A stretch of DNA of 29,365 bases, from positions 171,252 through 200,616 of the forward strand of contig BMAT01002374.1 of the NCBI GenBank assembly GCA_019649035.1, in the 5' to 3' direction. The position numbers were made by a program, and so were the translations under genes. Each line of letters begins with the position of its first letter. The first letter of the stretch is position 1. This document shows positions 1-9,662 of the stretch, piece by piece. Source of the DNA: Elysia marginata (taxonomy: Eukaryota > Mollusca > Gastropoda > Plakobranchidae). The notes beneath the pieces were generated by a model that saw only the letters and a list, made by a program, of their open reading frames with translations, was not told the origin of the DNA and did not search any database.

Positions 1-112
1 AAATGTGGTCCACCTTAGCCACTCCAGATTCCTCAATTTCCACAATTTATACTGCTAGTGGCAATTTTTGTCTTTTTCTTGTCTGTTTGTGTGGCTGCTG
101 AGGTTTCCATAG

Positions 113-187
113 GTGATGATAATGATGATGGCGGTAGTTATTATGCTGACGATTTTGCCACTCATATTGATGATGATGATGATGATT
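113..187. repeat. imperfect (GAT)n trinucleotide repeat
   Basis: GATGAT units recur here with interruptions, ending in an uninterrupted run of about six GAT at 168-186. Read on the opposite strand it gives a run of isoleucines, so the open frame there is low-complexity sequence and not a gene. Confidence 0.85.
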
Positions 188-356
188 AAATATGAGCTGT
201 TGATGATGTGGATGCAGGAGAAGCATATGATTCTGGCAGGCGATGATAAAGATGATCTGAATAGTTGATTACTCAGTTCTATATTAAATTTATTATTATA
301 GTGGAGTGAGTGATTTTGAAGCCTAAAACTACTTAGGCCTACATTTATCATGAATT

Positions 357-364
<8 letters not shown>

Positions 365-412
<48 letters not shown>
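365..412. repeat. (TC)n dinucleotide microsatellite
   Basis: About 24 uninterrupted TC units are followed by a short T-rich run. It is a simple sequence repeat with no nearby coding exon. Confidence 0.97.
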
Positions 413-418
<6 letters not shown>

Positions 419-840
419 CTCTAGTATAATATGACTAGATGTAGAGCTCTTGTATATAAGAGGATCTCCGTTAGTAGCCCAATATTATTGATATGGTTAG
501 TTATTTGAGTTCATTAATATGGTACTCGTATGAAGTACACGTAGATCTACATTGTATCAAATCTTAGCATTTAATGGAAAATGCATCAAATTTCTCGCCA
601 TTTTTCGGTGCTTTGACCCAGATCCCTTCGTTTGCTTTCGCGGTAAAGTGGCCCTTGGTCCGTGTAGCACAAAATGATTGTAGAAAACTTTGTGTAAAAC
701 AAAACGCGCAAAACTTCGAGATGCAATACGGCCCTTGCCATTTCCAAGAAATTCCCCGTCCACCTAGTAACAGACTTTCATTCATTACTGCTCGCTTGTA
801 GGCCTATAATTTTTGCAAACCCTCCCCCTACCCACCATCA

Positions 841-1185
841 CTGTGCGTCGGCGACACTTTGCATCGATCGATAAAACGCGTGTGTGGGAACACATAGGAG
901 ACACTCAAGACAGTAGGCTTTAGATCTATGCGTTACCGCTATCAATAACAACTCTTACTGCATTCGTGAAACTTCGCTCATCGCGGGTCTAGCCGACGGA
1001 CGATAGGTCAAGGTCGGAACTGATGATGAGAGCACATGACACGGCGCGAGACCGAACCCTGTCTCAATGGAAGACCGCGTTATAAAGGCCTATTGTACTT
1101 CGACTTAATTGATGGTCGGCACCGTTTTTGTTTGTCATCCGAAGTTATGTAATCACCGGTATATTGTATTTTCAATAAAACAAAA
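841..1185 (+). promoter_or_regulatory. CpG-rich patch with TATA-like and poly(A)-like signals
   Basis: I count 26 CpG dinucleotides between 841 and 1127, whereas CpG is rare in most of the window. A TATAAAGG sequence lies at 1081-1088 and an AATAAA at 1174-1179, followed by an A-rich run. The patch could be a promoter, for example for the + strand RPL36 gene whose first exon is not visible. It could also be a solo LTR, since a TATA box and a poly(A) signal about 90 bp apart are typical of one, or a young CpG-rich repeat. I saw no terminal TG..CA pair with flanking duplications and no exon encoding the RPL36 N-terminus. The function is therefore unproven; only the composition and the two signals are observed. 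Confidence 0.3.
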
Positions 1186-1227
1186 AAGGGCACGGCAAAA
1201 TTGCCACGGTTGACCCTCTGATTTCGA

Positions 1228-1289
1228 GGGCATTACGGCAAATTGCAAGGGCACCAAGGCAAATTGCAAGGGCACCAAGGCAAATTGCC
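1228..1289. repeat. three-copy 21-bp tandem repeat
   Basis: The unit GGGCAYNAMGGCAAATTGCMA occurs three times at 1228, 1249 and 1270, the last copy ending in GCC. Flanking sequence (GGGCACGGCAAAATTGCC at about 1188 and GCCGTGGTGCC at about 1286) is a degenerate form of the same theme in both orientations. It looks like a short minisatellite or the subterminal part of a dispersed repeat. Confidence 0.8.
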
Positions 1290-1496
1290 GTGGTGCCGCG
1301 GTCTATTTCAAGCCCTGTTGTACTGATATTTTTGACCAAAGTAGTAGAAAATACTAACACTGATTTTTTTTTTTTTTTTTTACAAAATACTGGGTTTTTT
1401 TTTACTGCTTGGCAACTACCACCCATAGAGCCAAATTTCAAAGAGATAAAGTTTTTGTAATTATTTTAACAATCTAAAAATTATGTTATTAGTACA

Positions 1497-2265
1497 TTAT
1501 CATCATCACCCAGTGCCATGCTTTGAAGCGTCGGCGATCATGTTTCTCCATAACTCCCGATGTCCCATAGCTGTCATTGTCTCTGTGGAACTTCCGGAGC
1601 GCTTTAGTCCATCCATCATTTTTTCCGTTTTCCCCTGCCTCTTTTTCCATCAAGCTTTCCTGTTGTTATGAGATGTTCTAATTTTTCTCTCCGCATGACA
1701 TGGCCTAGAAAAGTGGCTTGACGTTTTCTTATGGTCTTGATAAGTGATCTTTTTGAATTAGCTTCAATTAATACAGTCTCATTTGACTTCTTCTCTGTCC
1801 AAGGAATTCGGAGCATTCGTCTAAGAAACCACATTTCTGTTGCCTCAAGTTTTGCTTCAATTTGTTTTGATATGGTCCATGCTTTGCATCCATACAAAAG
1901 AATTGGTTCTATGTAGCATTGGAGGACTCTTTTCCTTGTTTGGATAGAAATATGTTTATTTGTCAGGACTGCTCTCATCTTCTGAAAGTTGGTCTTTGCC
2001 TGTGCAATTCTAGCTGCTATTTCATTGTTGTTTCTACCGTCGCTTGTTATCATTGTTCCCAAGTATTTAAACTTATCCTGCTGTTTAAGTTAAGCATCAT
2101 TGATGAATATGTCACATTTTGGGGGTTCTTGTTTCCGACTGATTACCATCACTTCTGTCTTTTTACTGTTCAGTTCTAGTCCTTTTTTCCTGCTCTCCTC
2201 TTCCACAATATTAAGGAGCTTTTGCAAGTCATCTTTGTTTTATTAGTACATACTATGTACCAAAA
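1497..2265 (-). mobile_element. 5'-truncated, decayed LINE (non-LTR retrotransposon), 3' end only
   Basis: Read on the - strand, this encodes the downstream part of a LINE reverse transcriptase ORF. The segment DDLQKLLNIVEEES begins near 2240 and is followed by GLELNSKKTEVMVISR, KYLGTMITSDGR, VLQCYIEPILLYGC, MWFLRRMLRIPWTEK and FLGHVMRR. The frame is then shifted near 1660 and ends with MIADASKHGTG. Such segments follow the YADD catalytic core in LINE polymerases; the core itself is absent, so the copy is 5'-truncated. An in-frame TAA lies near 2095 (between INDA and LKQQ), so the copy is dead. The element ends in a short (TGATGA) tail at about 1497-1512 and not in poly(A), as in some non-LTR clades. 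I cannot assign the clade. Confidence 0.85.
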
Positions 2266-2284
2266 GTGCTTTACGGTAGGCCTA

Positions 2285-3885
2285 CTGTATTATAAGTACC
2301 ATGTAGCATGGTAGGTTTTTTTAACCGTTGTTTTTTTCCTAAACAATTTAAATTACTATGGCCACAATAAAATTGCAGGGATGCAAGTTTTCCGATTTTA
2401 AAAGGAATTCCGATTTTTTAGCAGTTTCTGTAGCCCCCCAAAAAGAAGGAAAATTTGAAAAAATGAAGACTTAAATTGTTAAAGAAAACCTCCAAACTTG
2501 AGTTTTATAGCTCTGTATGCCCTAGTCGCGTAGTTTTGTCTACCTTCCTTTAGTTGATCTATCAAAGATTTTATGGGGCCAGCTATTCGTTTCCAGTACC
2601 GGTACCAGGCAGAACAATTTATAGGGGTGTTACAATTTTCCTGCATTTTGAGCATAAGGCACTTGGATATCTGAAATTGAACTGCTATTGCTTTCACTAA
2701 AAAAGTATCAAGAGTTGAGTACTGATTTTTTAGCTCAATCATACTGATATTCTATTTTGAGGAGTAGCAGTTCTGTCTAAACCCACATGTCTTTAACCAG
2801 TCCAAATAAGCCATTTGTTCTAAATTCTGTTGAAAACAAAAATTAAATGAAGCTCTCAAAGTCAAATAAATATAAGTGGAGAAAATGCAGTCCATTAAAA
2901 TAATACATAGAAGATCGAGTTAAAAATTGATCCAGCTGTCATACTGTGTAGTGTTTTGTATGAGAATTTAAGGGAGGTAACATGGTTTAGAAACTTTTGA
3001 TCTGCCATTAGATTTTTAAGTACAAAGCACAACAAATTTCAAATGAAAAAGTCAGTTAATGTATGATTTATATATTACCACTAGTAAATAAATTACAAGA
3101 AAGAGAAAAAATGAAATGTTTTGATGCAAAGCTTGTAGTAAATAAATTACAAGAAAGAGAAAAAATGAAATGTTTTGATGCAAAGCTTGTCTAATCTTGT
3201 TCTTCTGCATTTTCTCTTAAGAATATTCTCAAAGTTGACCATTAATCATAATATGAGATATTTTCTTTCAATTTAGTCAAACTTTACTTAATATAACATG
3301 ATAGTTGGGAAAAATGATCCCTTCTAATTGTGAATTTTTTAAATTACTTTTTTATTCCCAGGTAATTTTTCTAAATCTTGGTAAATTCTAGTTTCTACTG
3401 AACTGTCAAACTGCTTTGAAAGATCTCTGGAACTGTTTTTATCTCAAATTACTGACAACAAAATGAAGTCTATGGTTAATCATACTCTGATTCTATGTCT
3501 CTGTGGCCAGTGTGTTATTACAATCCATTTAATCACTTAACTTACACACCCACCAACAAGCAATCTAAGATGAGCTTTTTTATGGTATGAAGTTATAACA
3601 ACTTAGTATTTTGGTAATTTGCCTTGGACTTCTCTTGTCCAACTCAGTATAGTCTCTCAAACTTAAAGACTTTATAGACCGACTTATTTCTTCCTCAAAC
3701 ATAAGGATTTTCCTCTTGAATTGAAGTCAAGGAGATGTGCTGGGCTATATTAAGATGCTTTCAACTGATATTTTAGCTTAGTTTATAAAAAAAATCATGT
3801 TTGGGTATTCACTCCTGCGACTTTTTAAATTCAGTTTTTTTTTTCGTGATTTAATTTAATTATGACCATCATTTTTCATTCTCAG
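2285..3885. other. AT-rich non-coding sequence, probably RPL36 upstream intron
   Basis: Apart from the 54-bp duplication there is no convincing gene. I looked here and further upstream for an exon encoding the missing RPL36 N-terminus (a short start-to-RRGR segment) and did not find one. The stretch ends in a pyrimidine-rich acceptor, TTTTTCATTCTCAG, at about 3872-3885. Confidence 0.6.
3082..3190. repeat. perfect 54-bp tandem duplication
   Basis: The unit starting AGTAAATAAATTACAAG and ending GCAAAGCTTGT runs from 3083 to 3136 and is repeated without a mismatch from 3137 to 3190. The single T before each copy also matches. Perfect identity in otherwise drifting intronic DNA points to a recent event or an assembly duplication. 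Confidence 0.95.
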
Positions 3886-4020
3886 ACTGCCACAAAGCAT
3901 GCAAAATTTGTCAGAGACCTTGTCAGAGAGATTGCTGGATTTTCACCTTTCGAAAGGAGATGCCAGGAATTGCTGAAAATTTCCAAAGACAAACGGGCCC
4001 TTAAGTTCTGCAAGAAAAGG
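3886..4020 (+). CDS. RPL36: RPL36 internal exon (45 codons)
   Basis: The acceptor is TTCTCAG at 3879-3885 and the donor GTAAGT at 4021-4026, both consensus. Both ends fall between codons. The exon encodes [11 protein letters not shown] through RALKFCKKR. The open frame upstream of 3886 (an apparent ATG at 3862) is intronic read-through and not the true start, because eL36 has about 30 further residues before this point. Confidence 0.95.
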
Positions 4021-7000
4021 GTAAGTGACAAAGATACCAATATTGTGTAAGCGTGCGGAAATCCAGAGAAGTAAAATCTTCCATGAAAAATTTGTAAAAA
4101 AAAATTTGTTAGTAATTTTTTTCCTTCTTCATAATCTCTATGAAACATTTCTTTCTATATTAAGTTACTTGGGTTGATCTTGTATCCCTACAAGCACAAT
4201 CTTGTTTCCTCTGCTCCTGAAATTGAAATGCACTATTAAATATACTCTAAAAATTTGTGAAGCACAAATCGGAATCTGCAAAATCTCTAAGTCTAAACAA
4301 TTAGGCAAGATATTAGAGCGCAAATTATCGTTCCAGTTAGCAAATCCCTCTTTGAAGTCATACTTGCCTGCGGTCAAGAACGATACTTTTGTGCTCTACC
4401 CACAATCCCAATACACAGTAAACTAAGCTCAGGCTGACTGAACAATATTACATGCAAGCGGTAAGCCCTTAACGAGACCAGCATATAATTATCTTGCGAA
4501 GCACAACATAAGCATCTAAACTCTTTAGTTTTTGAGCTTATTGAAACAAAATATAGGGCCATAAAATATAAGTTCTATCTAAAATTTTTTTAAGGCACTT
4601 TGACTGTAATTCACGGCGACGACTCAACTTTTAGTTCACCTGTACAGCCACCCAGCGAAAGCCCATTAACAACGCCCGCGAGGTCAAGTTTTGGTCAAAT
4701 CTCCCCCTGCACGCCCGAAAAATCTACCTGCGCTGACAACGAATTCTGCGATTTTTTAGAGTGCTTATGAGTGTGTTTGTAGGCGTAATAACTTTTTTCT
4801 CATTGGTCGTTGGTAAGAAAGAATAGTACAGCAAAAATGCGGAAGCTCTGAGCTTCATTACCATACCAAATTTTGCATTGAGATGATATATGGAAGGCTC
4901 ACAGGTTGTCTTAAAGTTTTGCTATTTTTCTTAGAATTTGTGAAATAGTTTCAAAGACTTTAAAAAATTGTAACTTTAATTCTCCCCGATAGATTTTATT
5001 CGTTCTTTGATGTGGAGTTAGACAATTTATAGAAGAAAAAATAACTGTAGAAATATCTGCGGACTCAGCAGGGGTTGTTGAGGGGTGAGCTCTTTTTCAT
5101 CTGGCTATCCATTGAGATGCCAGCGGCTGTGGAACCCTGGGGTAACTGGACAGGACTTTGCTTTATAATAAGAGTGTTAATTGGTGTAGAGTTGTTTGAT
5201 CTCAATTGCAAATGTGGCAAAATGATACCACCCATGTAGTACTGGAAAGTCAGTTTCTATCTTTTCGGACAGATAAGTGCACATTTCAAGGTAACAAATT
5301 TGTCAATATAGAGGGGTTAGCTACACATTTCACAATTTTAAGTTCACTGTCCAAATTATTTACAACTTATATACAGTAGGCCTAATGTTCGATAGAAAAT
5401 GACTACATTTTCTTTTCTTCGGTTTTCTTCTGGTGCAGTTTGCAAATCTTTGCAACTGTAGAGTGCAGGATTTCTCTGCCTTGCTCTCCATAAAACGCAG
5501 GTCCAAAATTAAATTTCTTCATGAACTCAAGGCAGTGATCTTCAAGAATGTGATGCTAGGGTTTAATATTATTTGGAAATGTCTCTCTATAGATGTTCAT
5601 GTAATGTTTCACTGAGTGCTCTGCTTCTTCTATATTGTCTTGTGTTAGTGAACCAGTATGAGATAAGTTTGTGTGAACATTTTTCTAAGTTCCATTTATT
5701 TTCTTGTCTTGTTTTGTCTTTCGTCTTGTAGGGTATTTTTTGCAATGATCTAAATTATTTCTTTTGTCAGTTGTTTGTACATTTTTTCTCCCATCTTTGT
5801 CCATATTTTCATATAGCACTGTTTCTTTTGCAAGTTTTGCTTTCTCTTTGGCAGTTTTTTTAAAATCAATTTTGACAGCATCCTGTTCTAATTAACTGTG
5901 ATGCCTCACAACAGACCAAGAAGTATGAAATTACGGAGGGGCAAATGGTGGAGATCTATGTCAACCATTGGTTGGTGAAAAGCATTTAAAGGTGTTTTTC
6001 GTTCTTTATGTCGCCGACACATAGCAAAAAACTACTGAAATTCTCAAGAGACTGCAAAGTTCTCCCATGTATACTCTCGGTTTCTTGAAGTTGGATTTGC
6101 TGTTTAATTTTATAATAACGCAAACATGGGTAGTATCCAGAGGGGCCAGATATACCACAGATTTGATTAACTAAATAACTACACACACAAAGCACACGTT
6201 TCTACTGTAGATAAATTTAAATATTATTGCTTTAATACCAAACAGCATAAGGAAAAACTGCAAAGATCTAGTTTCTTGCTAAATTCAACCATGGGTATCT
6301 TTAAAGCGCTGTAACTTTTTAGATTTTGTTGAGTCGGCAATAATTTTTGTTACTACTGAAAGCTAAAGGTTTTCCTGATGTTAGCAAAAAATAAAAAACA
6401 AAATCTATCGGGGAATAAGCTAGTTAAACGAAATTAAAAAAGAGTTTTCACTAACATTCCAGAGTTTTCACCCTCTAATTTAAAACGACTGTAAAAATCT
6501 TGTTTTCCAACGCATTTCGAAATAAAAAATATCTAATTGAACTTTTGAAGAGGAAGGTTTGATTAACACAGTGAAATAGATAAATGCAGCGTGAGTCGAC
6601 GTGATCAAGGCTTAATTCGCGGTTAGAATAAGCTAATTTTTAGGTTTCTGGCGCACTCAGTTACCTGCCCCTGTATTCGGACGCTCGTCGGGCCATTAAT
6701 TGCGCTCTGACATCTTTATCGCTAGTAATCAGCATCTCTTGGGGATGCGCATGGTCAGCCCAAGCAGATCAAAGAAAAAACTAAAGATCCAGAATTCTGG
6801 CCTTTTTCGTCGCCATGAGTTGTGGCATCATGGTCTGGTGGTTAGACAGTTAGCTTTCGAACCTAACTCGTGGTTCTTTAGGTCAATGTCTTGTTCCTGA
6901 GAAAGGCTATATATACATACTTTTCTTTGCTGCACTCTGGTGTGAAATTGAAATGTGAAATGGGTATAGGGTGATAGGGTGACGCTCTTTCTCTGCTGTT

Positions 7001-8640
7001 CCTCCATGAACTCATAAGAAAAATAATTTGGCAAAGGTTGGTAATGCGCTTACACTTACAGCATCAGTGGATTAGGTGCTCTTTAAAACTGCTCTTTATC
7101 TCATCTTTTAATTAAATTTCATTATGCTACCCAGTGTTTTGCTTTATTTTTTACATAATTATTTTAGACTGACGAACTGTTGTTTAACATTCTATTTTAG
7201 TTTCTTCTCTACTGGGCCACAAAAATTGCTGCTTGATTTTATCAAGTAGGGCTAGGCTAATAGAAGTGAGAACATGCTCAGGGATTAAGTACATCTCCAT
7301 TCTCTCTTTGACTAAGTTTGGCAGTTTGAGATGACAGAATCAAGATTTTCCTCCTGTGTTATCAGTTAGATATTGGTTCTTCTTTCCATTCTTTCAGTTG
7401 CTTTAGATCTATAACAAGGAAGTACAACTGTTACAAGAGATAGTTATTATCAAATTTCACTCAGTGCTCTTTTGACTTGAATTCAGTGAAATCTCTTCAA
7501 AAGCAGAAATTGGATGAGGTAAAGTGCTGGGCCAAATAAAGTAAAACAAAAAGACATGCTATGATACATGTAGTTTTGATTGTCAAAAAGTCAAATGATT
7601 TACCTTCTATATCACTATGGTGAATTAAAATGATCTTTGCACTTCCTGTTTAGTGGAAAGGCATTTCATTGTACTATAATGGTAATTATGATGGCAACAC
7701 ATTTTTACTTTTTTAGAGATCTATAGTTTTGCAGTTTACATGCAAAGGTTTGCGTAGTTGCCAACCAATACTTAGTTATAGTTATACATCTTTATTACCT
7801 ATCTGGTATCTCAAGTTCATAAGTCTGTATAACGTTTGGAAATATACATATTTGAGTTTTGACTGTCCAATAGTTAGCAAGTGTAGTTGAAGAAAATTTA
7901 ATTTAGATTAAATTAACATTATTGATAGGCCTTTTGAGTACGAAGCGTATTGTATTGTTAACATGATGGATCCTCAATAGGATAAACACCCTTAGCATAT
8001 ATGTCAAGAATGGCCATATATAAGACTAACAAAGTGACAAATAATTTCTATGTGGGTGAATGTGAAAGACAGCATGTATGATACATGTGTTTGAGGCACC
8101 TATTGATAGGTCTTGCATTCAAGCATAGGTTTACATCATTAACAAAGATTATGTGCTGATTCACATTATCATACTAAATATCTGTATTCTCTTTGGTAAA
8201 ATTGGCAGCTATGGTTTTGAACCAGATATTCGTGTGTTGAATAATTTTTTTAAATCTTTGTTAATGATAAAATTAAAAAAGGAAATTGGAGAGCTGTTGT
8301 AATATTTCCTGCTTTCTGATTATATAGCTCTACGTTACAACTTACATACAATTGTAGTTAAATGAAAAACTTTTTGTCATGTTTGGCTTGGTTTTTTTAA
8401 ACTTTCCTCAGACCTTGATTGAAATGCCCTGATTATTTTGTTAAAATATCAGATGGGAAAGTGGTTCATAATTATTGTGATTGCTGAAGCTCTCTCCAGT
8501 TTGAATTATCTAATGTGCTGGTCTAATTCTAAATCTTTTTTTTTTAACAGTTGGGCACCCATGTCAGAGGCAAGAAGAAGAGGGAAGAGATGCAAACACT
8601 GTTGCAGAAGATGAGGAAAGCTCAACAAGCTCAGAAATAA
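3886..8640 (+). CDS. RPL36: 60S ribosomal protein eL36 (RPL36), C-terminal part, two exons
   Basis: The spliced product of 3886-4020 and 8551-8640 is a 74-residue stretch matching eukaryotic eL36, a small basic protein of the large ribosomal subunit. Landmarks in order are [37 protein letters not shown], then [15 protein letters not shown] and a lysine-rich C-terminus ending at TAA. The family is about 105 residues long, so roughly 30 N-terminal residues are missing; they should lie on one or more exons upstream and were not found in this window. The junction is AGG|GTAAGT...AACAG|TTG in phase 0, with consensus splice sites and no internal stops. The intron argues against a processed pseudogene. 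I consider it the functional gene. Confidence 0.95.
4596..6711. mobile_element. putative decayed DNA transposon with degenerate inverted ends
   Basis: Two inverted similarities bracket a relic reading frame. CCCCGATAGATTTT at about 4984-4997 is matched in reverse by AAAATCTATCGGGG at about 6402-6415. Further out, TAATTCACGGCGACGA near 4608 resembles the reverse complement of the 6681-6702 end, CAATTAATGGCCCGACGA. The outer sequence is richer in GC and CpG than the rest of the intron. The boundaries are approximate and no target-site duplication was identified, so the element assignment is inference. Confidence 0.4.
5403..5889 (-). pseudogene. relic protein-coding frame with GEQG motif, probably transposon-derived
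   Basis: One - strand frame runs about 160 codons with two in-frame stops (near 5690 and 5555) and no detected frameshift. Its best part reads [19 protein letters not shown], a stop, then [18 protein letters not shown] and [19 protein letters not shown], ending at a TAG at 5403-5405. The pattern LExHxxxF, then G..GEQGxExxH, resembles a motif I associate with uncharacterised, mobile-element-like proteins repeated in invertebrate genomes. I cannot name the family. The upstream half is lysine-rich and less protein-like. It lies antisense inside the RPL36 intron, between inverted sequence matches, which fits a dead DNA transposon. I assign no catalytic function. Confidence 0.5.
6820..7000 (+). 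mobile_element. tRNA-derived SINE, decayed
   Basis: The sequence starts with a tRNA-like head. TGGTCTGGTGGTTAGA at 6831-6846 matches a pol III A box. The region near 6871-6885 (GTGGTTCTTTAGGTC) corresponds to a degraded B box. The body contains CTTGTTCCTGAGAAAGGC and then CACTCTGGTGTGAAATTG, a layout I recognise from molluscan and other invertebrate SINEs. No intact tRNA cloverleaf forms, so this is not a tRNA gene. Confidence 0.7.
8135..8268. repeat. 16-bp perfect inverted repeat with about 100-bp loop
   Basis: ATCATTAACAAAGATT at 8135-8150 is the exact reverse complement of 8253-8268. It lies near the 3' end of the RPL36 intron. It may be the ends of a small MITE or a transcript hairpin; no other evidence separates these. 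Confidence 0.8.
8551..8640 (+). CDS. RPL36: RPL36 terminal exon (29 codons plus stop)
   Basis: The acceptor is T-rich, ending TTTTTAACAG at 8550. The exon starts exactly on a codon: TTG GGC ACC CAT gives LGTH, which aligns with the conserved V/L-GTH of eL36 directly after KKR. It ends with MRKAQQAQK and TAA at 8638-8640. Confidence 0.96.
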   Translation: MGTHVRGKKKREEMQTLLQKMRKAQQAQK

Positions 8641-8645
8641 ATAAA
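8636..8645 (+). terminator. two overlapping AATAAA poly(A) signals across the RPL36 stop codon
   Basis: AATAAA occurs at 8636-8641 and again at 8640-8645, so the first hexamer contains the stop codon. Cleavage would be expected about 10-30 bases downstream, giving a 3' UTR of only a few tens of bases. Very short UTRs are usual for ribosomal protein mRNAs. Confidence 0.8.
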
Positions 8646-8836
8646 CAATTGCTTTGAAAAAAATTGTATTTTCCTCTCATTTTAAAATTTTTTTAAAGAC
8701 TTTCTTGTTTGTTTGAGTAAGTTGTTTAAGTAATTAGAAGAGAATAATTAATAAAAATAAATTCAGAAAGTCTCTCATTCTAATTTTGTACAAGTGACTG
8801 AATAGGGTTGGTTATAAAGCATTAAACAACAAATAA

Positions 8837-9662
8837 GAGGCAGTCAGGGCAAATCAGGCACTTATGGCCAGAACTAGTTTGAGTATAGGCCACCATACTC
8901 AAAAGGCCTGCCAGTCAAAATGTAAACAAACTTGTGCATGAGATTTCTTATGATCTATGATCTCTTTTAATTTCTTAGTATAGTTAGGGCACATGAGAAC
9001 TCAACCATCGCTTTGCTGTTATCATGGGCTGCGTACTCTGCCTGTTCTACCACGGCCTAGGTTAGAGCCTTTTATAGAAAAAAAACGTCTACATACAGGG
9101 ATCACAGTTTTCCTCGAAATTGATATAAACCATTTTTGTTTGCTTGGAAAGAAAATTCAGTGACATCCTGTCAGCATGAGTTTTTTATGGACTGCCCAAA
9201 CCTTTTTGTTTTATTAAGAATTTGTGTTAAGAGGAGGTTCATTAATTTGTTGATATAAAGGTGTCAACTTGACACAGTTCAGGCAATAACTTAGGGAAAG
9301 GATCTTTTTTTCATTGTGGCCTTTCACTCAGATAAAAAAAAATATTGCCTAGCATCACTAAGACTGAAAGATACACAATTCATTTCACGTTAACAGAGCA
9401 TAAATTATGTTATATACAACAAATTATGCAAAAATATTTTTTTGATTCTTGTGAAACCAATTTGGGAATAATTTTCCTGTTTTCTTTAAGCAAAATTTCA
9501 TGTAAAGTGTTTTTTTTTCTAAAATGTAGTTGACAAGTATCTTGACTTATAAAAGGTTGAGTTAAATTTTAAAGAGGATGCAATACGCTTTCAAAAGTTT
9601 TTACAACTTTTACTCAATATAACCAAATTCTGACTTGTGCCTGATTCACCCTGGTCGCCTCA
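8837..9662. mobile_element. non-autonomous inverted-repeat element (CCAGGG group), about 826 bp
   Basis: The left end GAGGCAGTCAGGGCAAATCA at 8837 and the reverse complement of the right end (GAGGCGACCAGGGTGAATCA, from about 9661) match at most positions, and both continue with GGCAC. The interior is AT-rich and has no transposase frame. The ends resemble those at 25612-25883, which suggests a shared transposase. The target-site duplication is not clear. Confidence 0.6.

Larger units (their letters stand above)
4021..8550 (+). other. RPL36 intron, 4530 bp
   Basis: The intron is bounded by GTAAGT and a T-rich tract ending in TTAACAG. It contains a decayed inverted-repeat element with a broken reading frame (about 4596-6711), a tRNA-derived SINE (6820-7000) and a 16-bp inverted repeat (8135-8268). 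Ribosomal protein introns often host snoRNAs. Near C-box sequences (ATGATGG at 7686 and 7963) are present, but I saw no paired D box with terminal stems. Confidence 0.85.

Noticed and set aside
55..351. 98-codon open frame on the - strand
   Set aside because: It is driven by the GAT microsatellite, which reads as isoleucine runs.
1172..1441. 89-codon open frame on the - strand
   Set aside because: It is translated from the 21-bp tandem repeat and a poly-T run, giving a lysine run and repeated LGALAIC.
3862..3885. ATG at 3862 as the RPL36 start
   Set aside because: The eight residues before 3886 do not match eL36, and a clear acceptor (TTCTCAG) precedes the homologous part.
4165..4377. 70-codon open frame on the - strand
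   Set aside because: It has no family I recognise and sits in an intronic region lacking splice or start signals.
4021..8550. Intronic C/D box snoRNA
   Set aside because: Near C-box sequences occur at 7686 and 7963, but no D box with terminal pairing was found at a suitable distance.
3886..8640. RPL36 as a processed pseudogene
   Set aside because: A consensus intron separates the two exons, there are no internal stops, and the conserved residues are intact.
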